Assembly (NCBI RefSeq): GCF_000934685.1
Contig: NZ_JYNQ01000001.1
Coordinates: 3,695,501 to 3,759,500, forward strand
Source of the DNA: Lacinutrix sp. Hel_I_90
GTDB lineage: Bacteria; Bacteroidota; Bacteroidia; Flavobacteriales; Flavobacteriaceae
Length of the DNA stretch: 64,000 nucleotides
Direction of reading: 5' to 3'
In this document: positions 18,488-25,557 of the stretch, in pieces
How the letters are laid out: the number at the start of each line of letters is the position of its first letter
Position numbering within the stretch: the first letter of the stretch is position 1
Notes under the pieces: model-generated
Databases searched by the model: none
Seen by the model: only the letters and a program-made list of their open reading frames with translations
What the model was told of the DNA's origin: nothing
Program-made: the position numbers and the translations under genes

Positions 18488-18519
18488 AAAAAGCAGACTT
18501 TTAAGTCTGCTTTTTTTTT
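18488..18519 (+). terminator. intrinsic terminator
   Basis: GCAGACTT pairs with AAGTCTGC across a two-base TT loop, flanked by an A-run and a T-run of nine. It lies 50 bases after the beta-barrel gene. Confidence 0.9.
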
Positions 18520-18607
18520 CTGTAATAAACCGACATTAGTAATAGGTGTGAGGTGTTTAATTTTTAGTACATCACAATTAATTAATAGGTCTAATATATA
18601 TTAAGCT

Positions 18608-18958
18608 ATGGAACATTATGAATTTGAAAATTTAATTGCTTTTAACATTAAAGACACTTTAGACTACGTTTCAAACTCAGTAAACATTAAACATATTCTA
18701 AACAAAAAAACAGGAAACATAATGGCTTTGTCTCTAGATTATGGTAAGGTTTACCAGCCCGAAGTAAGTTCTTTTTCTACATTCCTTCATGTTATTGAAG
18801 GTAAAGCAGAGGTAGTGTTAAACAATTTGTCCAGTTACATGCAAAATGGTGATTCCATGATTATTCCAAGTCAAACGGTTTATACCATTGAAGCAAACCA
18901 AAGATTTAAAATGCTTTTTATTGTTTTAGAAAGTGGTTATGATGATTTAGAACCTTAA
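18608..18958 (+). CDS. cupin-fold protein
   Basis: The 116-residue product has the small beta-barrel pattern of a cupin: LSLDYGKVYQPEVSSF, then LHVIEGKAEVVLN, then GDSMIIPSQTVYTIEA. The first cupin motif lacks the usual pair of histidines (it has Y, S and T instead of HxH), so it may not bind metal. It is an isolated gene with no co-oriented partner close by. I infer a binding or regulatory role; no substrate can be named. Confidence 0.75.
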   Translation: MEHYEFENLIAFNIKDTLDYVSNSVNIKHILNKKTGNIMALSLDYGKVYQPEVSSFSTFLHVIEGKAEVVLNNLSSYMQNGDSMIIPSQTVYTIEANQRFKMLFIVLESGYDDLEP

Positions 18959-19134
18959 AAAAACATTTCGTAATAGGCATATTAGCATTGTAAACAGCAG
19001 CGAGTTAGCGATTTAAAAAAAAGAAGCATAACTTCTTTATGACGAGAGCAGGTGTTGTACTCCTGTTAGTGTTAAGTGCTAGGTGGGGTAATTATTTTGA
19101 GATATTAAGAAAAAATTTTTGCTAGTCAGTGGGT

Positions 19135-19359
19135 TTATTCTATAATTTCGTAGTCAATACTTAGTTTTCTTAAAGCTCTTAAGGCAGAACCAGAGTTTTT
19201 ATCATTCACCTCAATAGCTACAGCGTCTCCTTCTAAGAGTATGTCTGTAAGCTCATTGGACAAAGATTCATTGATGTTAGATGAAATCTCTGCAATACAA
19301 TTGGCTATCGCTCTTTTATCTGGCCGTTGCGCATCACAAGACAATAAGTTTAGTTTCAT
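19135..19359 (-). CDS. small conserved-looking protein of unknown function
   Basis: The start is placed at the ATG at 19359 (MKLNLLSCDAQRPDKRAIANC); an upstream ATG at 19395 would add twelve poorly conserved-looking residues. The 74-residue product has no signal or membrane segment. The end SALRALRKLSIDYEIIE resembles the last helix and strand of small alpha-beta domains such as the L7/L12 C-terminal fold, but that is only a hint. It lies at the edge of the small-gene block with repeat-bearing spacers. Confidence 0.5.
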   Translation of the reverse strand: MKLNLLSCDAQRPDKRAIANCIAEISSNINESLSNELTDILLEGDAVAIEVNDKNSGSALRALRKLSIDYEIIE

Positions 19360-19591
19360 AAAAATATAATAATAATGTATTAATGCAATATACAAGAGTT
19401 GCGGCCAGTCTGGACCATTCTTGCACTATTATTCATTTTAACGACACACATTACGTGTAAATAAGGCTGCACTGCTATTTACAGTTTCAATGCTTCGACT
19501 AACTTTAGTAAAGCTATTTTTTATTTTTCAAACTTTGAGCTAAATACTATTTTAATAAAGATTGATGTTACAGTGTTTTGTGAATACTTTT

Positions 19592-19599
19592 GTTAGGCA
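19592..19599 (-). repeat. attC-like R box after the EcsC gene
   Basis: On the minus strand TGCCTAAC starts 7 bases after the EcsC stop codon. The same box TGCCTAAT starts 6 bases after the stop of the next gene upstream (20555). It agrees with the integron core consensus RYYYAAC. A clear partner arm further downstream was not found. Confidence 0.4.
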
Positions 19600-19606
19600 T
19601 TGCTTT

Positions 19607-20416
19607 TTATTTCAATTTTAGCATTTCACCATATAAATATTTTATGTCTTCCTGCCCATATATTCTTTCTAGTCTTCTAACAACGAAATGACCTTTTGCC
19701 ATATCTTGAAAATGATCAATAAATATGCTGTTTATAATTACGCCACCTACAGCCCCGATTGCAGGAATAGCTTGAGCAGCAACCTTTTCTGTGACTTGAA
19801 TACTGAACCGTTCAGCGATATTAATAATAAATCGAATTAGCGCTGGCGCACCTTCTTCTGCTAATGTCTTTGCCGCTAAAAATTCTGTTGCTTCTGATAC
19901 TGATTTAGCTAAAGCAGCTCTAATAACAAAATAGCCACTTTCGGTTGCATCATCTAACTTGTTTTCCCCGCCTAAAGCAAAAACTTCCAAACAGGCTAGT
20001 TTTGTTTGAATATCATGGATTGATTCTCCTTCAGCCCTTGCGATATCCGCAATTGACCTTAACATTATAGTGGTAGAAATGGGAAGCTCTAAAGCTAGCG
20101 CTGGTAACCCAAAAAAGCCGCCAGCACCACCAGAAACAGCAACTCCAATTTTATGCCACCAATTTGAAGAACCTTCGTTGGGTTTGTCCTTCATGGTATA
20201 TATAGCAGCATCTGTTGCTTTTAACAACGATGCCTGTGTTACCGCTCCTATTTTTTCATGCCAACTTGCTGGTAACATTTCTAATCCCTTCTCAATAGGT
20301 TTTCCAATGAAATTGGTGATTTTCGCTGCAATGCTTGGGTTTTCAAGTAACAACATGGCACGATATAACTCTTTGCGATGCGCTTCTGTTATTTTAGTAC
20401 TACTTATTTTTTGCAT
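19607..20416 (-). CDS. EcsC family protein
   Basis: The 269-residue product matches the EcsC family: a helical N-terminus, the central GGAGGFFGLPALALELPIST segment, TTIMLRSIADIARAEGES, and a glycine/alanine-rich C-terminal stretch (QAIPAIGAVGGVIIN). EcsC proteins are of unclear function; in Bacillus the name comes from the ecs transporter locus. Hydrophobic segments near residues 90-115 and 210-230 suggest membrane association. Its start codon lies 20 bases downstream of an attC-like box and its stop lies 7 bases upstream of another, so the gene occupies one cassette-like unit. Confidence 0.85.
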   Translation of the reverse strand: MQKISSTKITEAHRKELYRAMLLLENPSIAAKITNFIGKPIEKGLEMLPASWHEKIGAVTQASLLKATDAAIYTMKDKPNEGSSNWWHKIGVAVSGGAGGFFGLPALALELPISTTIMLRSIADIARAEGESIHDIQTKLACLEVFALGGENKLDDATESGYFVIRAALAKSVSEATEFLAAKTLAEEGAPALIRFIINIAERFSIQVTEKVAAQAIPAIGAVGGVIINSIFIDHFQDMAKGHFVVRRLERIYGQEDIKYLYGEMLKLK

Positions 20417-20435
20417 TAGTTTCTGTTTTAATTTA

Positions 20436-20548
20436 TGCCTAACGGTTTGTATCTGTTTTTACGGCTTAAGATTCGCTAGGATTTTTAGAGCGTTAACTAG
20501 ATACAAAGTATAATAGTTTTAAATGAAATACAAAAGCAATATTAGGCA
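20436..20548 (-). repeat. attC-like nested inverted repeat between two genes
   Basis: On the plus strand TGCCTAA (20436-20442) pairs with TTAGGCA (20542-20548), and inside it TTTGTAT (20446-20452) pairs with ATACAAA (20528-20534). Both stems are perfect over 7 bases, with unequal spacers of 3 and 7 bases. This is the R-L ... L-R layout of integron attC sites, and the outer box fits RYYYAAC/GTTRRRY on one side. The element fills the gap exactly: 6 bases after one stop and 19 bases before the next start codon. No integrase gene is in the window. Confidence 0.5.
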
Positions 20549-20554
20549 CTAACT

Positions 20555-20830
20555 TTATTCTATTTTTTGTCTTAAGTTATAACTATCAATGAATTCGTGT
20601 ATGTCATCATCCATATCTGCCGTTGGAAAGTATTTTCCCATTTTGGCGTCATATTCTATCCATTTTTCTAATCCGGCATCTTTTGCAAATGAAAAAATAT
20701 TTTGCTCTAAATTATCAGTCTCTTTTGAGAGGTTGTCCTCACTTGTTTTGTGACTATTTAATAACCATTCGCCACAATACATAATACTAAGCAGCGTCTT
20801 ATATTCTTTTTTTGTCAACTCTATTTTCAT
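20555..20830 (-). CDS. conserved hypothetical protein
   Basis: This 91-residue acidic protein starts MKIELTKKEYKTLLSIMYCG and ends IHEFIDSYNLRQKIE. I recall similar small bacterial proteins whose genes are paired with the small protein encoded just upstream (here broken, 20835-21089), but no function is known. There is no signal peptide or membrane segment. The gap to the upstream broken gene is 4 bases, so the two formed one operon. Confidence 0.7.
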   Translation of the reverse strand: MKIELTKKEYKTLLSIMYCGEWLLNSHKTSEDNLSKETDNLEQNIFSFAKDAGLEKWIEYDAKMGKYFPTADMDDDIHEFIDSYNLRQKIE

Positions 20831-20834
20831 AATT

Positions 20835-21089
20835 TTAATTAAATGGCTCTCCAGGGAGCTTTTTTAAATTTTTAATATATCTGCCACTATTATACGTTTT
20901 CCCCATTTTTATAACATCAAATAATTCAACTGCTAAACATAGCCCCATCATTTGTCTGGTTTGTAAATTAGTAAAGCCTTGTTTTAATAATCTATCGTAG
21001 GTTACTTTAGTCTCGGGGGGATTGATGTTTTTGAGTTAATTTTTTATTATTTCTAAAATCTGTTCGTTTAATTTTTCGTTTTTCTCCAT
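20835..21089 (-). pseudogene. small conserved protein gene interrupted by one in-frame stop
   Basis: From ATG 21089 the frame reads MEKNEKLNEQILEIIKN, then TAA at 21036-21038, then continues without shift as LKNINPPETKVTYDRLLKQG to a natural stop at 20835. The part after the stop has the pattern NPPETK.TYDRL...G......M.G....VE.FDV.K...Y...RYIKNL..LP, which I recall from a conserved family of about 80-90 residues. A single base change from CAA, AAA or GAA would restore an 84-residue protein. It could be a recent nonsense mutation, a sequencing error, or a gene with translation restart. Confidence 0.7.
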
Positions 21090-21098
21090 AATTAAATG

Positions 21099-21163
21099 GG
21101 TTTATCGGCTTGTACTTAAAGTTCTAGGCTTAAGCCACTAATTTAGCAAATACAATTTGAACC
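21099..21163 (-). repeat. attC-like element upstream of the broken small gene
   Basis: On the plus strand GTTTATC-GG-CTTGTAC (21100-21115) has the same layout as GCCTAAC-GG-TTTGTAT at 20437-20452. On the right side ATACAA (21150-21155) and AACC (21160-21163) pair with the inner TTGTA and outer GGTT. The segment 21131-21165 is 30/35 identical to 22001-22035. Pairing is weaker than in the 20436-20548 element. Confidence 0.35.
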
Positions 21164-21295
21164 TGCTTGCTGATAGGTAAAAAAAACTGTCAGGATTTTC
21201 TAAAGCAGACTAGAACTCGAAATTAATTATGTGCTTTTTTATGGCGCGCTTAGTGTTAATCCATTCGTGTCGTAAATGCTATAACTAAAAAAACC

Positions 21296-21363
21296 AATAA
21301 CACTTCACAGAAACGCCATAGCGGAAGTGGTGTGAATTATAGGTTGTCTAGGCGGGTGTTATT
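21296..21363. repeat. 68-bp inverted repeat
   Basis: AATAACAC (21296-21303) pairs perfectly with GTGTTATT (21356-21363), and inside it TTCACA and TGTGAA, and a small CGC-CATA-GCG hairpin, are also complementary. It lies 55 bases after the stop of the cysteine-cluster gene. Confidence 0.55.
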
Positions 21364-21418
21364 CATAACTGTTTTAAGTAAAAGTAATGTTACGCGTTCT
21401 TTTGTTTAATCCATATTT

Positions 21419-21922
21419 TTAATACAGCGAAACACCAAATTTTTGTGACAACAGTACATCGAGCTGCTCAAGATCCGATATTAATTCGAGATGGTTTTGC
21501 GGTGATGATGATTCAGCTTTGTTTTCGCGTATTACCTTTTTCAATTCGGCCATTTTAAAATGAAATGATTGAGATTGTAGTTCAAACGGTAGTAAATCTA
21601 GTTTTTTTTCTATGGCGATCTTTTTTTGTTTAACTAGGTTAATGATTTCAATTGCCGAATCAAAATTCAATTCCTTTTGTTCCACGGATTTTAAAAGGCC
21701 ACATTTAAAACTGGCACATTGTTTTGGTCTTTGTGAATAGATAGTGCAACCATCACAAGAGTTTTTGCAAGGTTGAAGAAAAAAGCCGTTATCATTGGAA
21801 TCCTCTATTTCCATTAATTCACGCAATACTGGTAGCTCTTCACGGTCCAGCTGCACATAACCAATTAAGGTACCGTCACAACAGAATCCGCAAGGCAAAC
21901 AAATATTTAATGCATCACTCAT
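21419..21922 (-). CDS. YkgJ-family cysteine cluster protein
   Basis: The 167-residue product starts with LPCGFCCDGTLIGYVQL and continues with FLQPC, CDGCTIYSQRPKQCASFKC. The C-x-x-C-C and C-x(n)-C-x-x-C...RP..C..F.C pattern is that of the YkgJ/Fli B-type putative zinc- or iron-chelating family. The C-terminal third is helical and without cysteines. The family is probably metal binding, but its biochemical role is not known. No close partner gene; the neighbours are separated by repeat-bearing spacers. Confidence 0.82.
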   Translation of the reverse strand: MSDALNICLPCGFCCDGTLIGYVQLDREELPVLRELMEIEDSNDNGFFLQPCKNSCDGCTIYSQRPKQCASFKCGLLKSVEQKELNFDSAIEIINLVKQKKIAIEKKLDLLPFELQSQSFHFKMAELKKVIRENKAESSSPQNHLELISDLEQLDVLLSQKFGVSLY

Positions 21923-22294
21923 GTTTTATAAATTAAATAGCGTTTAAAAAGGACTCTAGAATTGGTGTTAATGGTCGGCATAAGATGAGTTGTACCGTTT
22001 TAAGCGCCTAATATAGCAAATACAAAATGAACCTGTCGCTCTTCAAACAGTTTTAAAATTAGCAAGTCCAAATGCTTCGGGATTTAGAATTAGACGCGAA
22101 CTAGTAATAAATGGTATGTTTTTCTTGATGTTGTTTGGTTTTATTTGGTTCTGTCTCCTTTGTTTTGTTCATGTAACGACCGCCTATAAACAATAGACAT
22201 TTGAAAAGTATGAGCTGAATATTACTGACTATCTTTTATAGCCTTTTAATTTTGAGCGTTTTTTAAAGTGGTTAATAAAGCAACACGTGTTACC
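21923..22294. other. 372-bp spacer upstream of the cysteine-cluster gene
   Basis: It contains the second copy of the shared promoter-like spacer motif (22001-22035). The rest has no recognisable gene apart from the first codons of the LytTR remnant frame, which is open from 22256. Confidence 0.45.
22001..22035 (-). repeat. spacer motif shared with 21131-21165
   Basis: TAAGCGCCTAATATAGCAAA continues into TACAAAATGAACCTG and matches 21131-21165 at 30 of 35 positions. On the minus strand it reads TTTTGTATTTGCTA, which resembles a Bacteroidota -7 promoter box. Both copies lie within 115 bases upstream of a minus-strand start codon. Confidence 0.55.
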
Positions 22295-22447
22295 ATGGCT
22301 GAATTTATTCAAGTGCATAAATCGTTGGTGGTTTCTAAACAGCATATTAATAACGTTGAAGGCAATCGCATCACTAGTGGCGCGTATACTATCCCTATTG
22401 GAAAAACCTATAAAAGTAATGTTATCGCCTTACTTAGCGCACAATAA
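22295..22447 (+). pseudogene. C-terminal remnant of a LytTR-domain regulator
   Basis: The 50-codon frame reads AEFIQVHKSLVVSKQHINNV then EGNRITSGAYTIPIGKTYKS before a stop. This is the end of a LytTR DNA-binding domain, where F-I-x-V-H-K-S-F-I-V and I-P-I-G-x-x-Y are the conserved strands. The frame is open only from 22256, and no receiver domain or domain start lies upstream. It is on the strand opposite to all its neighbours, so the gene was probably truncated by a rearrangement at about 22250. Confidence 0.75.
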
Positions 22448-22469
22448 ACTAAACGTGTAGCTTAAATAG

Positions 22470-23018
22470 CTAAGCATAAATAGCGTCATACTGTTCACGG
22501 GTCAGTTCCCAACGGTTTACCTCTTGTTCAGAATTTAAGGGGCCTGGAATGGTTTTGTATTTTTTTATAAAGGTAAACCCCACTTTTTCCAGCGTTTTAT
22601 TTGGTGCAGGGTTAAAAGCATAAGGTTCGCATATGAGTGCTTTAAGAGCTAATCGCTCAAAATAGAAGGGAAGCGATTGTTTAATCAATAAAGTGCCCAG
22701 ACCTTTTTTTCGGTTTTCAGAATGCCATAAATGTAAGTGCATTGTGGCTTGTTGGCCATAGACTAACGGACTGACGTTAGAGTGACCAATGGCTGTTTTA
22801 TTGAGTTCCCAAATGAGCGCGTAAGCTGTTTTTTGAGTGATTGGTGTCTCTATTTGTTTGCTTAGCATTTGAGTTAGATCACTCCGCTTGGGGAGTTTGT
22901 TTAGGTCTACGCCCATACCAACTAAGAAATCGGGGTCAGACTCTAACCAATACTTAGCAATCAAATCAATGTCTTTTAATTCAATTTCTCTAATGGTTAT
23001 TTGGCTGGTTTTAGACAT
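22470..23018 (-). CDS. GNAT family N-acetyltransferase
   Basis: The 182-residue product has the GNAT pattern: ITIREIELKDIDLIAKYWLE at the start, then a central strand AYALIWELNKTAIGHSNVSP, the acetyl-CoA loop WHSENRKKGLGTLLIKQSLP (R/Q-x-x-G-x-G/A form KKGLGT) and a late strand LICEPYAFNPAPNKTLEKVG. N-x-A-x-x-K-x-L-E-K-V-G-F is typical of the RimJ/RimL-like branch, which acetylates protein N-termini or small molecules. The substrate cannot be told. It stands alone with a 79-base gap to the next gene upstream. Confidence 0.88.
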   Translation of the reverse strand: MSKTSQITIREIELKDIDLIAKYWLESDPDFLVGMGVDLNKLPKRSDLTQMLSKQIETPITQKTAYALIWELNKTAIGHSNVSPLVYGQQATMHLHLWHSENRKKGLGTLLIKQSLPFYFERLALKALICEPYAFNPAPNKTLEKVGFTFIKKYKTIPGPLNSEQEVNRWELTREQYDAIYA

Positions 23019-23097
23019 GATATGTATGTACTTATAGACTGTGCTATAAATACAAGCTATTTTTTAGTGTTCTAAACGAGCGAATGTTTCAAGAGCA

Positions 23098-23628
23098 TTA
23101 CTGTAACTCAATCTTATCAATGAGCAATTCAAAAGCTTCTTCTTTTTTATTGCCAATTAAAAAGGCCAACTCGTCAATAGTATCTTTATCAAAATTAGGG
23201 TAGTCTAATGTTCTTCCTCTAAAGGCAGGGTATAGGTCTTTTAAATCAATAGTAATCGTTTCCCAGGTACCAGAGGTTTCAAAAGAGGTAATATACGAGT
23301 AACGTTTTCGGCTGTCTGCTTTAACTCTAAACTGATACGGTTTACCATCACCTTTTAGCCGAATACAAACTTTGGTGTAATTAGTAACATTTATCGCTTT
23401 CGTATCATAACGCACAGAAGAAAAACCACCGTTATTTTCCAGAGAGATTTTACCCCTAAAGATCGCGTGACCGTCTTCATTTATAGAAAAATATCCGTTT
23501 GACCGTCCGCCCATAACCACATCATCAACAATGCGCCAGTTAGAAAGGTCTGAATCTTTTGTAAAGTCAAAAATAGTAGTTGTTGCCATAGTTGTTATGA
23601 TTAATAGGAGTAGAGCTAATGCTTTCAT
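23098..23628 (-). CDS. CIA30 family protein
   Basis: The 176-residue product has a short hydrophobic N-terminus and then the CIA30 (complex I intermediate-associated protein 30) signature: LSNWRIVDDVVMGGRSNGYF, FRGKISLENNGGFSSVRY, and a jelly-roll-like series of strands to LLIDKIELQ. In bacteria the function is not established; the fold is carbohydrate-binding-like. The N-terminal hydrophobic stretch may be a signal peptide. It is a single gene with spacers on both sides. Confidence 0.85.
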   Translation of the reverse strand: MKALALLLLIITTMATTTIFDFTKDSDLSNWRIVDDVVMGGRSNGYFSINEDGHAIFRGKISLENNGGFSSVRYDTKAINVTNYTKVCIRLKGDGKPYQFRVKADSRKRYSYITSFETSGTWETITIDLKDLYPAFRGRTLDYPNFDKDTIDELAFLIGNKKEEAFELLIDKIELQ

Positions 23629-23814
23629 AATTTATCTGGTCATTCCTGTGAAGAAGGGAAACCTTGTTTCTTTTTATCAAATTTAAGGCTAATAACTAGG
23701 TAGTTATCTCAATAAAAAGTTAAAATCATCTTATGTTATCTACAATTCTTACAACCTGCTTACTCGTCTTAGTGGGCAACTGCAAACTGAATACAGAGAC
23801 TTTCAACTCGTTTT

Positions 23815-24402
23815 TTATCCGTGAATGGTTTCGCTTTTTCCATAGCTTTTAATCAGTTCACCTTCAAAAGCAACCAATTCTTGCCAACGTTTATCGACAT
23901 CAATTCCTTTTCCGTATTTCCGGGCAAAGGTGATAAAGGTGGTGTAATGACCTGCTTCACTTATCATTAAATCATGATAAAATTGTGCTAATTCTGGATC
24001 TTTAATACGCTGTGATAAAAGTTTGAAACGTTCACAACTACGGGCTTCTATCATAGCAGAAAACAATAAACGATCTACAAAACTTTGGAGTCTGCTGCCG
24101 CCTTTATTCATAAACTTATACAATTGATTTACGTAGTGGTCTTTGCGTTCACGGCCTAAAGTATAACCTCGGGCTTTGATAATCTCATGCACCATCTGGA
24201 AATGTTCTAGTTCTTCTTGAGCCAATTTTAGTAACTCTGTTACTAGCTCTTCATGTTCACTATTATTTGTAATTATAGTAATGGCATTAGTAGCTGCTTT
24301 TTGCTCACACCAGGCATGATCCGTCAGGATTTCTTCAATATTAGATTCTACAATAGTTACCCAGCGTGGATCCGTTTCTAGTTTAAGATGTAACATACTC
24401 AT
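23815..24402 (-). CDS. miaE: tRNA-(ms2io6A)-hydroxylase (MiaE-like)
   Basis: The 195-residue product is a ferritin-like four-helix protein. Likely di-iron ligands are in the first pair (HAWCEQKAA and EELEHFQMVHEII) and the second pair (EARSCERFKLL and SEAGHYTTF). This matches MiaE, which hydroxylates the isopentenyl side chain of modified A37 in tRNAs. Full length agrees with the family (about 195-270). An alternative start two codons in (MLHLKLETDP) is equally good. It is a single gene. The function call is by family and not tested here. Confidence 0.88.
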   Translation of the reverse strand: MSMLHLKLETDPRWVTIVESNIEEILTDHAWCEQKAATNAITIITNNSEHEELVTELLKLAQEELEHFQMVHEIIKARGYTLGRERKDHYVNQLYKFMNKGGSRLQSFVDRLLFSAMIEARSCERFKLLSQRIKDPELAQFYHDLMISEAGHYTTFITFARKYGKGIDVDKRWQELVAFEGELIKSYGKSETIHG

Positions 24403-24480
24403 GAGTATAGACTTTTATTATTTGACAAAGATAATTATAATGGACGGGTTATGTCTTTCCAACATTTAAAAGATGCCGTA

Positions 24481-25554
24481 TTATAGCTTGTATAATGCTT
24501 TTAATTGCTCATAAACACGACCTGCGCTAGTGATTGCGCCTTCCATCTTACCTGGGAATACAGAACAGGTTTCAGCGCCAGCAATAAACAGCCTATTGTT
24601 TAATTGTGTTTTTTGATATAATGGGTGTCCGTTATTCGTTTGTGGCATTAAGGTCTTATCACTTTCTATGGTGGTGTATTTTTCAGCCTTCCAAACACAT
24701 TCTTCATAGCATTCAAAATCTAAAGCAATATCACCATAATAGCCTTGTAATTGTTTTATTGCTATTGCTTTTCGTTCTGCTTTAGTGTGTTTAAAAAAAG
24801 AGGCGTTCATGAAACCACTTAAGGCCTGTAAGTTGCCATCTGCATTAGAATGGTCGTAAAATTCGTTAATGGGACCGACATTGCTGTAAATTGTACTGCT
24901 AGAGTCTTTGGTTTGCCAAAAGGCGGTTTTATACGTAAAACCTATTCGAATAGCATCATGCATCCAGGTATGTGTATTTAATAGTAGTTCTTGAATGTCG
25001 TTTGGTAAAGCGGGTACTGTTCTTATACGTTTAGAAAAGAGCAATGGTGGTATTGTAGAGACCACATGATTACAATGGTATTTCGCATTAGTTGTACTTG
25101 CTTCTAGACCATCAGCCACTAGTTTAATTGTTTGGATGTTTTGATTGTACTGAACGGTATTTTCTGAAAGCCGTTCTGCTAAAGCCCCAATAATAGCGTA
25201 AGTCCCCCCTTTAACACGATAGCTTACTGAATTATTTAAGGGTAGTTGTACAAGTTGAGGTGCTTGCGAAGCGGTAGGGTGATAAATGGCTGTCGTGCCA
25301 TATTGTTGTTCAAAAACAGGAACGTCGAGTGCTTTTAATAGAGATAAAGCAGAAACTTGTTGATCAATAAGCCAGGTGGCTCCTAACTCAATAGGCGCTT
25401 GATTTGTATTGTATTGTGTTTTAATACGGCCGCCAAGTATAGTACGTGCTTCAACAATAGTAACAGAGAGATTACTATTTTTAAGGTAGTAGGCGAGTGT
25501 GAGACCAGTTAAGCCAGCACCAATAATGAGAACGTCTGTTTTAATTGTTTTCAT
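24481..25554 (-). CDS. FAD-dependent amine oxidase-like oxidoreductase
   Basis: The 357-residue product begins with a dinucleotide-binding motif VLIIGAGLTGLTLAYYLK followed by the acidic strand end VEA and the amine-oxidase signature LGGRIKT. The C-terminal FAD contact RLFIAGAETCSVFPGKMEGA is present. It is of the flavin monoamine oxidase/protoporphyrinogen oxidase type, but at 357 residues it is shorter than usual (about 430-500). Its gene ends the two-gene minus-strand unit with recG (3-base gap). The substrate is unknown. Confidence 0.85.
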   Translation of the reverse strand: MKTIKTDVLIIGAGLTGLTLAYYLKNSNLSVTIVEARTILGGRIKTQYNTNQAPIELGATWLIDQQVSALSLLKALDVPVFEQQYGTTAIYHPTASQAPQLVQLPLNNSVSYRVKGGTYAIIGALAERLSENTVQYNQNIQTIKLVADGLEASTTNAKYHCNHVVSTIPPLLFSKRIRTVPALPNDIQELLLNTHTWMHDAIRIGFTYKTAFWQTKDSSSTIYSNVGPINEFYDHSNADGNLQALSGFMNASFFKHTKAERKAIAIKQLQGYYGDIALDFECYEECVWKAEKYTTIESDKTLMPQTNNGHPLYQKTQLNNRLFIAGAETCSVFPGKMEGAITSAGRVYEQLKALYKL

Positions 25555-25557
25555 AGC

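Larger units (their letters stand above)
21090..21418. other. 329-bp spacer rich in inverted repeats
   Basis: No coding frame is visible. It contains two imperfect palindromic elements listed separately (21099-21163 and 21296-21363) and is unusually long for this gene block. Confidence 0.5.
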
